Of a stretch of DNA of 64,000 nt, positions 36,788-47,551 are shown piece by piece. Origin of the DNA: Actinacidiphila oryziradicis (GTDB taxonomy: Bacteria > Actinomycetota > Actinomycetes > Streptomycetales > Streptomycetaceae); assembly GCF_005047355.1 (NCBI RefSeq), contig NZ_SUMC01000001.1, positions 1-64,000 of the forward strand, read 5' to 3'. The position numbers and the translations under genes are program-made. Numbering within the stretch: position 1 is the stretch's first letter; every line of letters starts with the position of its first letter. The notes beneath the pieces were generated by a model that searched no databases, was not told where the DNA came from, and was given only the letters and a program-made list of their open reading frames with translations.

Positions 36788-38761
36788 TCAGCGGTGGCCG
36801 TGTCCGGACCGCGCGAACGACTTCAGGTAACCGGCGGCTGGGCTGCCGACGCCGGTCACATCGTCGTAGCCGACAGTCGCGGACAGCGAGCTGTCGCGGC
36901 CGAGGCTACGCAGCGAGGTGATGGTTCCCTTACTCGCGTCGATGCCGTTGGCGTAGTCCACCCGGACCACGGCGAGCGAGACACCGGCACCCAGCGGGTG
37001 GTCGGTCACGTCGTGGTAGGCGGAGGTGCCGTACTTGTTGTAGATCGCCGGGTTGGCGAAGCCGAGCGGCACGCCGCCCTGCGCCTGCTGGGCCAGCGCC
37101 TGGATGGCCGCGAAGACCGGTGAGGCGAGCGAGGTGCCGCCGATCCGGTACTCGCTGTACTGGACCGACCCGTCGGGGAAGGTCTGGCTCTGGCCGACCA
37201 GGAAGCCGGTCTGCGGGTCGGCCACGGCCGAGACGTCCGGGACAACACGCTCCTTGGCCGTACCACCGTTCGCCAGGGCCAGCGAGTCCGGGACCACACC
37301 GCGCTGGTAGAACGGCTGGCTGTAGATCTGGCTGGTACCGCCGCCGGCGCCGTAGGAGTACGTGCCGGGCAGCGAGGCCCAGCTCGTGCCGTCCGACGAG
37401 AGCAGCGACTTCGTCGTGCCCCAACCGGTCTCCCACTTGTACGTGTTGTCCTTGCCGACCGCCAGCGAGGTGCCGCCGACCGCCGTTGCCCACGGGGAGT
37501 CGGCGGGGGCGTCGACCTGCTTTGTCTTGGTGTTGGCGACCTCGTCGCCGCTGTCACCGGAGGAGAAGTAGAAGCCGATGCCCTCGACCGCGCCCTGCTG
37601 GAAGATCTGGTCGTAGGCGGCGGCCAGGTCCGGGGTGTTGTACTGCTCGGCCTCGCCCCAGGAGTTGGAGACGATGTCGGCCAGATGGTTGTCGACGACC
37701 TTGCTCAGCGCGTCGAGCAGGTCGTTGTCGGAGCAGGAGGCCGCACCGACATAGGTGACGTCGGACGCCGGGGCGACCGAGTGCACCGCCTCGACGTCGA
37801 GGGTCTCCTCGCCGTACCAGCCGGACGCGTCGCACTCGGAGATGTACTGGTAGTCGCTCGGCAGGACCTGGGTGAGCTGGCCCTTCTTGTACGCCGCGTC
37901 GCCGTTGCCCTTGGCGTACGTGGCGGCGTCCTTGGCGATCGTCGGCGAGGCGAACGCGTCGGTGATCGCGACAGTGACGCCCTTGCCGGTGTTCTGCTCC
38001 TTCGCGCCGTACGCGGCACGCAGCTGCGTGCCGGTGTAGCCCTTGACCGCGTACGGCTGCTTGGCGCCGTACGCGGACGGCAGGGACTTGGCGACGTTCG
38101 AGCCGTAGTACGTCGAGAACGGCCCGGAGTTCTTGAAGACGGCCGGGGGCGCCGGGAGCGTGGCGGTGTCGTGCTTGACGACATGCGGCGCGTTGTCCAG
38201 GCCGACCACGGTGAGGACCGCGCCGCCCAGCGAGGCCGGCACGGAGGCCGTCGTCGTGGGTGCACGGTAGGTCTTGCCGCCCTTGGTGAAGTTGTGCAGC
38301 TGGGTGGCGAAGGCCTTCTCGGTGTCGGCGACCTGGCCGGTGACCGTCAGATAGTGCTGGTTGTGGCTGGTGACCGAGAGGCCGGAAGCCTTGAGCCAGC
38401 TGGTGACCTCGGCGATCTGCTGCGTAGTGGCGCCGAACCGGGCCTGGACCTGCTTCGCCGTCAGATACTTGCCGTACAGAGCCGAACTCGGGTCCGAGAC
38501 GGCCTTGGCGTAGGCGGCCAGGGCCGAGGCGTTGCCGGCCAGATAGACGCGGGCGGTGACCTTGCCCGCGTCGGAGGTGCTGCCCTTGTCGGCCTTGGCT
38601 GTCGCCCAGGCCGGCTTGGTGCCACTCAGGGTGTCACGCCCCGACTGCGGCGTGGCGTTGGCCTGGGCGGCGGGTATGCCCAGAGCGAGCGCACCGGCGA
38701 CCAATGGCAGTGTTGCTGCCATGGCTACACCGGCGCGCCCTCTGGAGCGATGAGAACTCAT
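36788..38761 (-). CDS. Secreted S53 family (sedolisin-type) serine peptidase
   Basis: A 657-residue secreted acid peptidase. It has a signal peptide (VAMAATLPLVAGALALGIPAAQA), a pro-kumamolisin domain (about 50-190: ARVYLAGNASALAAYAKAVS ... RFGATTQQIAEVTSWLKASG), and an S53 catalytic domain. The nucleophile Ser is in GTSLASPVFAAI, and the Glu/Asp pair lies in WYGEETLDVEAVHS. The Ca-binding end (GVGSPAAGYLK) is in place. Full length for the family. It degrades proteins outside the cell at low pH, by family knowledge. The gene is single, flanked by a terminator and a divergent region. Confidence 0.9.
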   Translation of the reverse strand: MSSHRSRGRAGVAMAATLPLVAGALALGIPAAQANATPQSGRDTLSGTKPAWATAKADKGSTSDAGKVTARVYLAGNASALAAYAKAVSDPSSALYGKYLTAKQVQARFGATTQQIAEVTSWLKASGLSVTSHNQHYLTVTGQVADTEKAFATQLHNFTKGGKTYRAPTTTASVPASLGGAVLTVVGLDNAPHVVKHDTATLPAPPAVFKNSGPFSTYYGSNVAKSLPSAYGAKQPYAVKGYTGTQLRAAYGAKEQNTGKGVTVAITDAFASPTIAKDAATYAKGNGDAAYKKGQLTQVLPSDYQYISECDASGWYGEETLDVEAVHSVAPASDVTYVGAASCSDNDLLDALSKVVDNHLADIVSNSWGEAEQYNTPDLAAAYDQIFQQGAVEGIGFYFSSGDSGDEVANTKTKQVDAPADSPWATAVGGTSLAVGKDNTYKWETGWGTTKSLLSSDGTSWASLPGTYSYGAGGGTSQIYSQPFYQRGVVPDSLALANGGTAKERVVPDVSAVADPQTGFLVGQSQTFPDGSVQYSEYRIGGTSLASPVFAAIQALAQQAQGGVPLGFANPAIYNKYGTSAYHDVTDHPLGAGVSLAVVRVDYANGIDASKGTITSLRSLGRDSSLSATVGYDDVTGVGSPAAGYLKSFARSGHGHR

Positions 38762-39098
38762 GTAACCCCCAGCGTTACGAATCTTCGCGTGTTGCGGGCA
38801 CGTGCATGGTCAACGCGCTCCGGAGATCGTCACTCTCGCGCCGAACGGTTAATGCGAGGGGCATGGCTTTGCCAAGAAATCACCAAGTGGGGTCCGGGCG
38901 GGCAGATTTGAGGGAAAACCCTGCACCGAAATCCCGACATACGACACAAGGAGGCGCAGACCGCCGAAACACCTCAGAACCACGCCCCAAAACCACTATG
39001 GGCCAACGCAGTTAGCAGGATCTCGAACATACTAACGCTAGCAGTGGGAAGGGTCCCGCGGGTCAGTTGTCGAAAGTTGTACCTCCATCGGTACGAAC
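38762..39098. other. Divergent intergenic region
   Basis: About 337 bp between the leftward S53 peptidase gene and the rightward b561-like gene. No credible coding frame. It is relatively AT-rich for this genome at 38870-39080 and should hold both promoters, but I cannot mark boxes with confidence. Confidence 0.4.
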
Positions 39099-40340
39099 AT
39101 GTTTAGCGTCATGCGCATGCGCATCAACCCTCAAGCTCCAGACTCCGACTCACGCCGCAGGAACCGCCCTTTTGCCGAGAACACCACCTCGCTCGAGGGC
39201 CTCCGTTCCTCCCGGTTCACGCGGGTCGCGGCGACCGGCGGCGTTGTGGTCCTGCTCATCGCCATCGCGGCCGCCGCCGGACCGCAGTTGCGCGCGTTCC
39301 TCGACTTCGGTGTCGGCGTCCTCTCCCTGGTCTCGCTCTCCAGCGCCTGCATCTGGGGACTGGTCTGCACCGACACCCGCTTCCTCGGCCCGCGTCACCG
39401 GATCATGACCCAGGCGGTGCATCGGGGGCTGGGGGTCGCCGCGGTGGTCTTCCTGATCCTGCACATCACCACGAAGGTCGTTGAAGGGCATGTGTCGCTG
39501 GTCTCGGCCTTCATACCCTTCGGCACCACGGGCCAGGGCCTTCTCATCGCCCTCGGCGTGATCGCCGCGTACCTGATGATCCTGGCCGCCGTGACCGGCG
39601 CCATGCGGAGCGCCTTCGCCTCCAAGCGGCACCCCGTACGGTGGCGGATCCTGCATTCGATGGCGTACATCTCGTGGTGCATGGCGCTGGTCCACGGCCT
39701 GGAAGCCGGCCGGTCCGCCAAGTTCATCTTCGTCGCGATGTACCTGATCAGTCTGGGTGGCGTCGGTATCGCCCTGCTCGTACGGCTCCGCTCGGTGCGC
39801 GGCCAGTCGCTCTTCAAGAGCGGTCCCGAGGTCGGGGCCGCCTCGGAGGACAAGGGCCTCGGCGGCATCGGCGCCGGCAGCGGCAGGCGCCGGGCCGCAC
39901 CGGCCGGCCGGTCCGACGGCATCCCGCTCGCCTACATCGACGACCCGCTGCCGCCGCTCCCCAACTTCCCGCTGACCGCCCCGGCCATGCCGCAGGTCGC
40001 CCCCGGCTACGACACCGGGCAGCTCCCGTCGGCCGGACCGATCTACGCCCAGTCGCAGCGCACGGACCAGATGCCGCCGTCGGTCTATGCTCAGCAGCAG
40101 CCGTCCGGCCAACTGCCGCCCGGCTACGCTCAACCCGACGCGACCCAGATGATGCCGCCGATTCCCGGCCAACGCGCCTACGACGGCACGCCCGCCTACG
40201 GCACACCTGCCTACGGCACACCTGCCTATGACAACGCCGTTCCTCCCGAGGTACCGACCGACACAGGAGCCACCCGCCTCCAGCCCGTCGCCTGGCAGCA
40301 GCCAGGCTCCGCCCCGTACTTCGGAGAACAACAGCGATGA
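39099..40340 (+). CDS. Cytochrome b561/ferric-reductase-like membrane protein
   Basis: A 413-residue membrane protein. About six membrane helices lie between residues 40 and 235 (VVVLLIAIAAAAGPQLRAFL; VLSLVSLSSACIWGLVCT; AAVVFLILHITTKVV; GLLIALGVIAAYLMILAAVTG). Histidines in helices (HRGLGV, LHITTK, LHSMAY, VHGLE) may bind haem. The C-terminal ~170 residues are a Pro/Tyr/Gln-rich cytosolic tail with repeated AYGTP. The stop overlaps the next start, so it is co-translated with the NuoF-like protein; together they look like a membrane electron-transfer module. The start could be at 39099, 39111 or 39117. Confidence 0.75.
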   Translation: MFSVMRMRINPQAPDSDSRRRNRPFAENTTSLEGLRSSRFTRVAATGGVVVLLIAIAAAAGPQLRAFLDFGVGVLSLVSLSSACIWGLVCTDTRFLGPRHRIMTQAVHRGLGVAAVVFLILHITTKVVEGHVSLVSAFIPFGTTGQGLLIALGVIAAYLMILAAVTGAMRSAFASKRHPVRWRILHSMAYISWCMALVHGLEAGRSAKFIFVAMYLISLGGVGIALLVRLRSVRGQSLFKSGPEVGAASEDKGLGGIGAGSGRRRAAPAGRSDGIPLAYIDDPLPPLPNFPLTAPAMPQVAPGYDTGQLPSAGPIYAQSQRTDQMPPSVYAQQQPSGQLPPGYAQPDATQMMPPIPGQRAYDGTPAYGTPAYGTPAYDNAVPPEVPTDTGATRLQPVAWQQPGSAPYFGEQQR

Positions 40341-41911
40341 GTCCCCGTCCGGCCCTTCCCGGTGCATCGGCATCCCCTGGCGCGACCGCAGGCGACGTAC
40401 TGCCGGAGGTCCGTGCAGTCGGACTGCCACGCATCACCGCCGGCTTCGACATGGCCGAGCGACTCGACCGGGTCACCCACCTGTCCGTGCACGGCTCGAT
40501 GCCCACGCTCACCGAGAGCGAAGTCATAGACCTGGCCGAGCTGATGGGGCTGCGCGGCCGGGGCGGCGCGGGCTTCCCGTTCTACCGGAAGCTCAAGGCA
40601 GTCGGCGAGTCCGCGCGGCGCAAGGGAACCCGGACCGCGGTCGTGGTCAACGGCTGCGAGGGCGAGCCCGCCTGTCGCAAGGACGCGACAATCCTCCGGC
40701 GCGCCCCGCACCTGGTCATAGACGGCGCCGTGCTGGCGGCCGAGATCCTCGGCGCCCAGACGCTGGTCATCAGCGTGACCCGCGACACCAACGAGGCGTC
40801 GATACGTGACGCGCTGGCCGAGCGCGGCCTCGGTGAAAAGCGCGGACGGAACCTGAAAGCCCGGATCGTACGGATGCCGGAGCGATTCGTTTCCGGTGAG
40901 TCCTCGGGCATCATCTCGGCCGCCAACGGCGGCCTCCCGCTGCCGCCCGGCCGGAAGGTCAGCGCCAGTGTCGCGGGCGTCGACGGACTGCCCACCCTCT
41001 TCTCCAACACCGAGACCTTCGCCCAGCTCGCTGTCGGCGCCCGGCTCGGCGCGCTGCGCTTCGGCTCCACCGGCGTGGCCGGAGAGCCCGGTACCGCCAT
41101 GCTGACCATCTCCGGTTCGGTGCCCCGGCAGACCGTCGTCGAGACCCCGACCGGCGTGCCGATGTCGTACATCCTGCAGATGTGCGGCGCGGGCGTCGGC
41201 CAGGGAGTGCTCGTCGGCGGCTACCACGGCGCGTGGATCGACCCGCAGATCGCGTCCATGGTGACGATCGCGCGCGAGAGCCTGGAGGCCCACAAGGCCA
41301 CGCTCGGCGCGGGCGCGCTGCTGCCGCTGGACCCGGGTCTGTGCCCGCTCGGCGAGTCGCTGAAGGTCGTGGAATGGCTGGCGGGCGAGACGGCCGGGCA
41401 GTGCGGCCCGTGCCGGCTCGGGCTGCCCTCGATGGCCGCACTGCTCCGCGACGTCCTCAACGGGGGCGGGCAGGGCGCCCTTGAGGCCCTCCGGCAGGCG
41501 GCGCTCGGCGTCAAGGGCCGCGGGGTGTGCAGTCACCCGGACGGCTCGATGCGGTTCCTGCTCTCGTCCATCAGCGCCTTCACCGACGACCTGGCCGCGC
41601 ACGTCCTCGGCGGCGGCTGCGGCCGGCCCACCAAGGGCGTGCTCCCGCTGCTCGGCTCCGAAGGCCCCGGCGGCAAGGGTGGCAAGAGCGGCGGCAAGGC
41701 CAGCAACGAAAAACTCGTGGTCGACTGGACCCTCTGCAAGGGGCACGGCCTCTGCGCCGGTCTGCTCCCCGAGATCGTGCGGCTGGACCGCAACGGCTAC
41801 CCCGACATCGCCGGCACCCGCATTCCCGAACACCTCAACGCCCAGGCCCAGGTCGCCGTCCGGCGCTGCCCCGCCCTCGCGCTGCGTGTCGAGGACGCCA
41901 CCCGGCGCTGA
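40337..41911 (+). CDS. NuoF-like flavoprotein fused to a ferredoxin domain
   Basis: A 524-residue protein. The N-terminal ~210 residues match the NADH-binding FMN domain of NuoF (GLRGRGGAGFPFYRKL; NGCEGEPACRKD), then an SLBB domain (SGSVPRQTVVETPTGVPM), then the iron-sulfur binding domain (ESCGQCGPCR-like: AGQCGPCRLGLPSM). The last ~85 residues carry a ferredoxin signature CKGHGLC plus a later C (VRRCPALA). It probably passes electrons from NAD(P)H to the membrane protein encoded just upstream. It starts in the previous stop (ATGA). Confidence 0.85.
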   Translation: MSPRPALPGASASPGATAGDVLPEVRAVGLPRITAGFDMAERLDRVTHLSVHGSMPTLTESEVIDLAELMGLRGRGGAGFPFYRKLKAVGESARRKGTRTAVVVNGCEGEPACRKDATILRRAPHLVIDGAVLAAEILGAQTLVISVTRDTNEASIRDALAERGLGEKRGRNLKARIVRMPERFVSGESSGIISAANGGLPLPPGRKVSASVAGVDGLPTLFSNTETFAQLAVGARLGALRFGSTGVAGEPGTAMLTISGSVPRQTVVETPTGVPMSYILQMCGAGVGQGVLVGGYHGAWIDPQIASMVTIARESLEAHKATLGAGALLPLDPGLCPLGESLKVVEWLAGETAGQCGPCRLGLPSMAALLRDVLNGGGQGALEALRQAALGVKGRGVCSHPDGSMRFLLSSISAFTDDLAAHVLGGGCGRPTKGVLPLLGSEGPGGKGGKSGGKASNEKLVVDWTLCKGHGLCAGLLPEIVRLDRNGYPDIAGTRIPEHLNAQAQVAVRRCPALALRVEDATRR

Positions 41912-41930
41912 GCCATAACCGGCTGTCATG

Positions 41931-41962
41931 CCCGCGCCGAGGGCTCCGGCCCCCGGCGCGGG
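41931..41962 (+). terminator. Terminator after the flavoprotein gene
   Basis: CCCGCGCCG pairs with CGGCGCGGG around a 14-nt loop, 20 bp after the stop. Confidence 0.6.
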
Positions 41963-42090
41963 CGCGGCGCCACCGCGCGGGAGCGCCCTCCGGACGCGAC
42001 AAGAGCCCGAACACCGCCTCCGGCGTGTGTCGGATTTCTGATAGCGTCCCGCGATTGAACTGATAGGCCGAAGCGGGTTTCGATCCATGT

Positions 42091-44602
42091 TTAATTACTT
42101 TTGGCAGCCGTAAAAATCTCTGGGAAAGCCCGGGTGCCGAAGCTGCGGTCATGGGTGCGGATGAGGTCGAGAAGGAAGCTCCGGAGGGTGGCCGTGATGT
42201 CGGCGCGGCTGAGCGTTTGGAGGTGCTCGCGAGCGACGGAGTAGTGGCGCTCGGCGATGGCAGTTGCGATGACCTCGGCGATGCTGTCATCGATAGCGCG
42301 ACAGGTGGTGACGAGGGACTCGATTAGCCTGTGATCACCGGGGGCGCAGGCGTGCTGGATCCGCCGCGACGGTGTGGTTCGGCGGTCCCTCAGCGTCAAG
42401 TGTCCGGACGACCTCGGCCAGCAGATGATCGTCGCCAATGTAGGACCACTGACTTGCCAGGTAGTCCAGCTCGATAGATTCCCGGTCGTCGCTACTCATG
42501 AGCATGGCAACGAGCGTGGACCGTACGAGGAGGCGCGCCTCCGAGGAGATCGCATGGAGGACACCGAGGAAACTACGCCGCATTGCATGGGTGGCTGTGG
42601 TGCCGGCGAAGGTTTGGAGCGGCTCTAGGTAGTTCAATGCCTCGGCTACGTCTCGCGGTGCGTGCAGGGCGAGCCGGGCGAACGCATCGAGCACCACAGT
42701 ACGGACATGCGGCTCGCTCGTGGACTGCCAGATGAGCATGAGCTGGCTGATGGTCTGCCCGGTCGGCTTGGCCGCGATGGTGGGCAGGATTCTTGTCGCG
42801 CGTTCCAGCGCCGATGTTCCGGCCATTTGCAGGGTGTCGGTGGCGCTATCAAGGAGCGCTGGATAGTGGCCCCAGGCCACAAGTCCAATCGCCTGCACCG
42901 CCTCGCTGTCCGAGGTGACCAGGCCTTTAACGGCGTCTTGGGCTGCGGCCTGGAGAAGCGGGTTGCTACCCGCGAGAATCAGGACCTGCTCAAGAACGGC
43001 GCCGACGAACAGGTCGCCGCCGTGACTGATTGCTCTGATCGCCAGCGTGCCGATCGTCGCTGGGTCTGATCGAGCGAGCAGCCCCTTGGCGGCGGCAAAC
43101 TCGAACATGGTCTGGTGGAAAAAGCTGAGAAGCTCTCCGCTGGGGACGAGCACACCGCGTTCAGTGAGAATCGCGAGTTCTTCCTCGACAGATGCAAGGT
43201 CACCAGGTGATCCAGCCACTACGGCAGTTGTGTCGCACAACATGGCGCCAGGTAGTTCAGGCAGGCCTGACCCGAGCAACCCGATCGCAGCGTGGCCGGC
43301 AGTGGCGCTCAGATTGTCCGCGGCACGAGCACGCAGGCTGATCTCGATATCGGTACGCGCGTCGCGAATCACTCGTCGCTGCCAGTAGGCGTCAAAAAGC
43401 CGCGTGACGTCTACGTCGTTGAGTTCAGGCTCGGCAGGCGCGGAGAGGTCGAACAGCATGCGCAGGAGCAGCGGGCTTCGGCATACATCGGCGACCGGCA
43501 AGCCGCGGGCTGTTGCCTGGCGGACACGCTTGGCAACCTCGGCATAAGGAACATCCGAGCAGTAGCATGCCACCAAGGCGGCGACCGCGTGGTCAAGCTC
43601 GGTGTCGTCGTAGGGCTGAAGGTCATGACGACGCAGGTTGTCGTGCGACAGGAGCGCGGCCTCCTGCGGCCTGGTGGAGTACAAGCCGGTAAAGCCAGCC
43701 GCATAAACGGTATCGAGAAGACGCAATAGTGTCTGCCGTGCTTCCTCATCGTGGAGCATCAGATCAGCAGTGTCGAGAAGCAAGACCGGCCTGCTACCCG
43801 CCTGGGCGATCTTTTGAAACAATCCAGCGAGTTTTTCAGCAGGTTCGTTACTCCGGTCCCGTAGTAACCACGTCGCGGGCAGCAGCACCGGCTGTATATC
43901 TGGCTGGGCGGCCAGGCTTTGGTGGAGTGACCATAGCAATGTGCTCTTGCCAGATCCGGCTTCTCCTACGATCACCTGCGGCCACGGATGATTTATATCC
44001 ATGAGCTGTTCAAGCAGATCGGGTTCGAGAGTGCGCACTACGTGCAGCTCGTCGTCGATGCGGATATCACGCGCGTAGACAGCAGAGGCCGCGAGCAGCT
44101 CGCGGCCGCCGGTATCGTAGTCATTCGCAGGTGTCGACCCGACGACCAGCATTCCGCCCGTCTGCACAGGCTCAGGCTCCACAGCGAATGGGAAATCTGG
44201 ATGGAGCAGTGTCTCCGCTAGTAACCGACGCAGAGGTGTGAGCATTTCAGCCCTGACCCAGGCTACGGACCCATACACACCAGCAGATTCTTTCAGGCGT
44301 TCCAGAAGGTCACTGTACTTCTTCCCTTGGAGCTGCCCTATCGGTATCGCTTCGAATCCATACTCAGGCGCAGTGATGTTAAACATCATGCAAGCAGCCT
44401 GGCGAAGCGGCATCTTTGGTTCAGTTGTCGACGGCTCGACGACATCAGCCTTAGGAAGGCAGAGAATTGCTGTCCGAATGAGGACCTTCAGCGCATTGAC
44501 CCGATCCTGCTGCCATTCGTCAGCATAGTGACGCCTAGCTAGCTTGGAGAGCTGGTCGAGTTTCAACGCCCTCGTCTTCCCTACTTGCCTGAAGGCAATC
44601 AA
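42091..44602 (-). pseudogene. NACHT/STAND-type NTPase gene, frameshifted near its 3' end
   Basis: The main open frame (44602 to 42335, 755 residues) has Walker A VIVGEAGSGKSTLLWS (near residue 213) and Walker B PVLLLDTADLML, followed by an NB-ARC/NACHT-like helical region (LYSTRPQEAALLS ... RSPLLLRMLF) and a HEAT-like C-terminal part. Such STAND NTPases commonly sense invaders or stress. The frame ends in RLRPR, but another frame (42091-42438) continues with family-like helical sequence (SLVTTCRAIDDSIAEVIATA). A one-base shift around 42355 would join them to about 845 residues. The start is uncertain: the frame opens at a TTG inside a small upstream ORF. Confidence 0.65.
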
Positions 44603-44666
44603 TCAGCCGCTGAGCCAAGTCGTCGAGCTCCTCAGCCATGGCGCGCACAAGTTCCCCGTCGACCAT
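44535..44666 (-). CDS. Small ORF overlapping the start of the NACHT gene
   Basis: A 43-residue frame (MVDGELVRAMAEELDDLAQR...) overlapping the first 68 bases of the NACHT frame. Its sequence is helical and acidic and looks more like a real protein start than the NACHT frame at the same place. Either it is a short coupled gene, or the two frames are one gene broken by a shift. No function is known. Confidence 0.35.
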   Translation of the reverse strand: MVDGELVRAMAEELDDLAQRLIDCLQASREDEGVETRPALQAS

Positions 44667-44753
44667 CACTGTCCCAGTATGTAGTGACAGGAGGCCAGGG
44701 GCTAGCGACTTGCTCCCCTAGTGGCGCACCAAATCAGCGACGGTCAGCATAGT

Positions 44754-45334
44754 CTACCACCAGTCCTCTCGCTGCCAGCCTTCCGGGAGCTTGCTGTCGA
44801 GGTAGCGGGCCGCGGGTTCGTCGAGCCAGTCGGAATGGACGGCACGGGACATGGACCAGTGGACACCTTCTCGGACGTTGGGGTCCACGTCCTGCAAGAG
44901 CGTCGTCCAGAGATCGACAACCGGTTGCCGGACAGCGTAGTCGTCCAGTTCAAATTGCAACAGTGAATCCATGATATCGCTAACAAGGGCGCGAACACTG
45001 GGGTCTGAATGAGTGGCGAGCGTAGCATAAACGTCGCGCGCCTTGGCTAAATCGCGAGCAGGTAGACATGTCGATCGCGCTGCATGAGGCCCGTAAACAG
45101 GTTCATATTCTGCTCATCGTGCTTAGCGACAGTGACCTCAGGACTACGACCGTTTCTGCTGCTTGCGATGTTGAGAGCAAGCACTGGGCTCGCCACTTGA
45201 TTCGGTTCCAAAAATTCAAGATTGAAGGCCGGAGGCGGCAAGTCATGTATTCGCTCCGGCGATGGTCTGTAGTCCGTGGGTAGTTTGGTTTTCCACTCTG
45301 GCGTCTCTGCTGATGGCCTTGGCTCACGCTCCAT
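44754..45334 (-). pseudogene. HEAT-like companion gene, apparently frameshifted
   Basis: Two frames appear to belong together. The first, 45334-45047, starts MEREPRPSAETPEWKTK and gives about 95 residues. The second, from about 45104 to 44754, gives a continuation (PARDLAKARDVYATLATHSD ... VDLWTTLLQDVDPNVREGVH ... LPEGWQREDWW) with HEAT-repeat character. A single shift near 45100 would give one protein of roughly 190 residues. It lies upstream of the NACHT gene on the same strand and may be its partner. Confidence 0.5.
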
Positions 45335-45441
45335 AATTGATTTCCTTATTTACAAGATCAACTATGGAATATTCTTTCTAGCTTTTCAACATCTCTACCG
45401 CGCGCATGTGCCGTGGCCGTGTTCGAGGTCAAGAACTTGTC

Positions 45442-45499
45442 GCTTGACTTGCCGCTCGCTTATAAGCGCCTGTACGAGCGGCAAGTCAAGCGGCAAGTC
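45442..45499. repeat. Perfect 17-bp inverted repeat
   Basis: GCTTGACTTGCCGCTCG (45442-45458) and its exact complement (45475-45491) surround a 16-bp spacer with CTTATAAG in it. GCGGCAAGTC is then repeated at 45490-45499. It lies in a 244-bp stretch (45335-45578) with no gene and lower GC. It may be a terminator, an operator or a replication-type site. Confidence 0.7.
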
Positions 45500-45578
45500 G
45501 TATCCCTCGTTGAGGACGATCCGTAGCTTTGATTTCAGCGAGGCAATCGCCTAGCTAGATCAAACGGAAGAGGCACAG

Positions 45579-45689
45579 ATGCAGGTACTAGTAAAGATCA
45601 ACCTCGTCATGGCGGCCTACTACGTCGGGCGCATATGGCAGTTCGTTCGTGACGCGCGGTCGGCCATGGGAACCGACCGGCGGCACTAA
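45579..45689 (+). CDS. 36-residue membrane-leaning peptide
   Basis: A 36-codon ORF with GGAAGAGG 5 bp before its ATG and a strong terminator 9 bp after its stop. The peptide (MQVLVKINLVMAAYYVGRIW...) has a hydrophobic N-terminal half and a basic tail. The site and terminator support real expression. No family was recognised; small toxin-like or membrane peptides look like this. Confidence 0.5.
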   Translation: MQVLVKINLVMAAYYVGRIWQFVRDARSAMGTDRRH

Positions 45690-45690
45690 T

Positions 45691-46181
45691 GACAACGGGG
45701 GTGGCACGGGAACCGAGTCGGTTTCCGTGCCACCCCGGTCACCGACCAGCAAGCCATTGTCTCTGTTCCACCCTCATTTAGTCATCGCGTGTTCACCGCC
45801 TCCAGTGCTGGCACGGCGACGATCTTCGACGGTTCCCTGCATCTGGACGGTGCGACGGACAACGCTCGGCTGCGACGAGTGCCGCGTGTGGTGGGCAGCG
45901 CCATGACGCAGATACAGGCGGCGTACGCGTCTGCGGTCGCCGGTCTCAAGGGTCGTGGCAGTGACATCACGTCGGAGTACCGGCTGGCCGGTGAGTGGAT
46001 CAACCAGGGCGGTGGTGACTTCCGTCTGCACGTCTACCTGCTGACCGACGGCTTCCAGAACATCGGGATCAACCTGGAGAAAGTAGTGAGCCGTGAGGAG
46101 GCTACAGACCTGGCGGAAGGGACGACGGTGCCGACGCTCCCTGGTGCGTCGATCACAGTTGCCGGTCTGGGGCGGGTAGCG
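45691..46181 (+). pseudogene. Fragment of a VWA-like gene
   Basis: The open frame (RVTDQQAIVSVPPSFSHRVF ... ATIFDGSLHLDGATDNARLR ... LHVYLLTDGFQNIGINLE ... LPGASITVAGLGRVA) looks like the C-terminal part of a von Willebrand-type lipoprotein found on actinobacterial mobile elements. No convincing start exists: the sequence runs out of the terminator region. It ends where recombinase sequence takes over in another frame. So both ends are missing. Confidence 0.55.
45698..45736 (+). terminator. Terminator after the 36-aa ORF
   Basis: GGGGTGGCACGG pairs perfectly with CCGTGCCACCCC, with a further partial stem inside. Confidence 0.75.
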
Positions 46182-47384
<1,203 letters not shown>

Positions 47385-47551
47385 GCGTGTCGTTTCTCCC
47401 AGGTCTCCCTGGCGACTCGGCATACTTTACACGGCCGCAGGGGCGGTTCGCCAAATCGATTCGGGACACCCGACCGGGCAAACCGATGCCCCCTCCACCG
47501 TGTGTCCCACAGCTCTGTGCGGGCCGTCTGCCACCCCCTTGGAGGGCCCCC

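Noticed and set aside
40226..42088. 620-codon minus-strand ORF opposite the NuoF-like gene
   Set aside because: Shadow of the real rightward flavoprotein gene, which has clear motifs.
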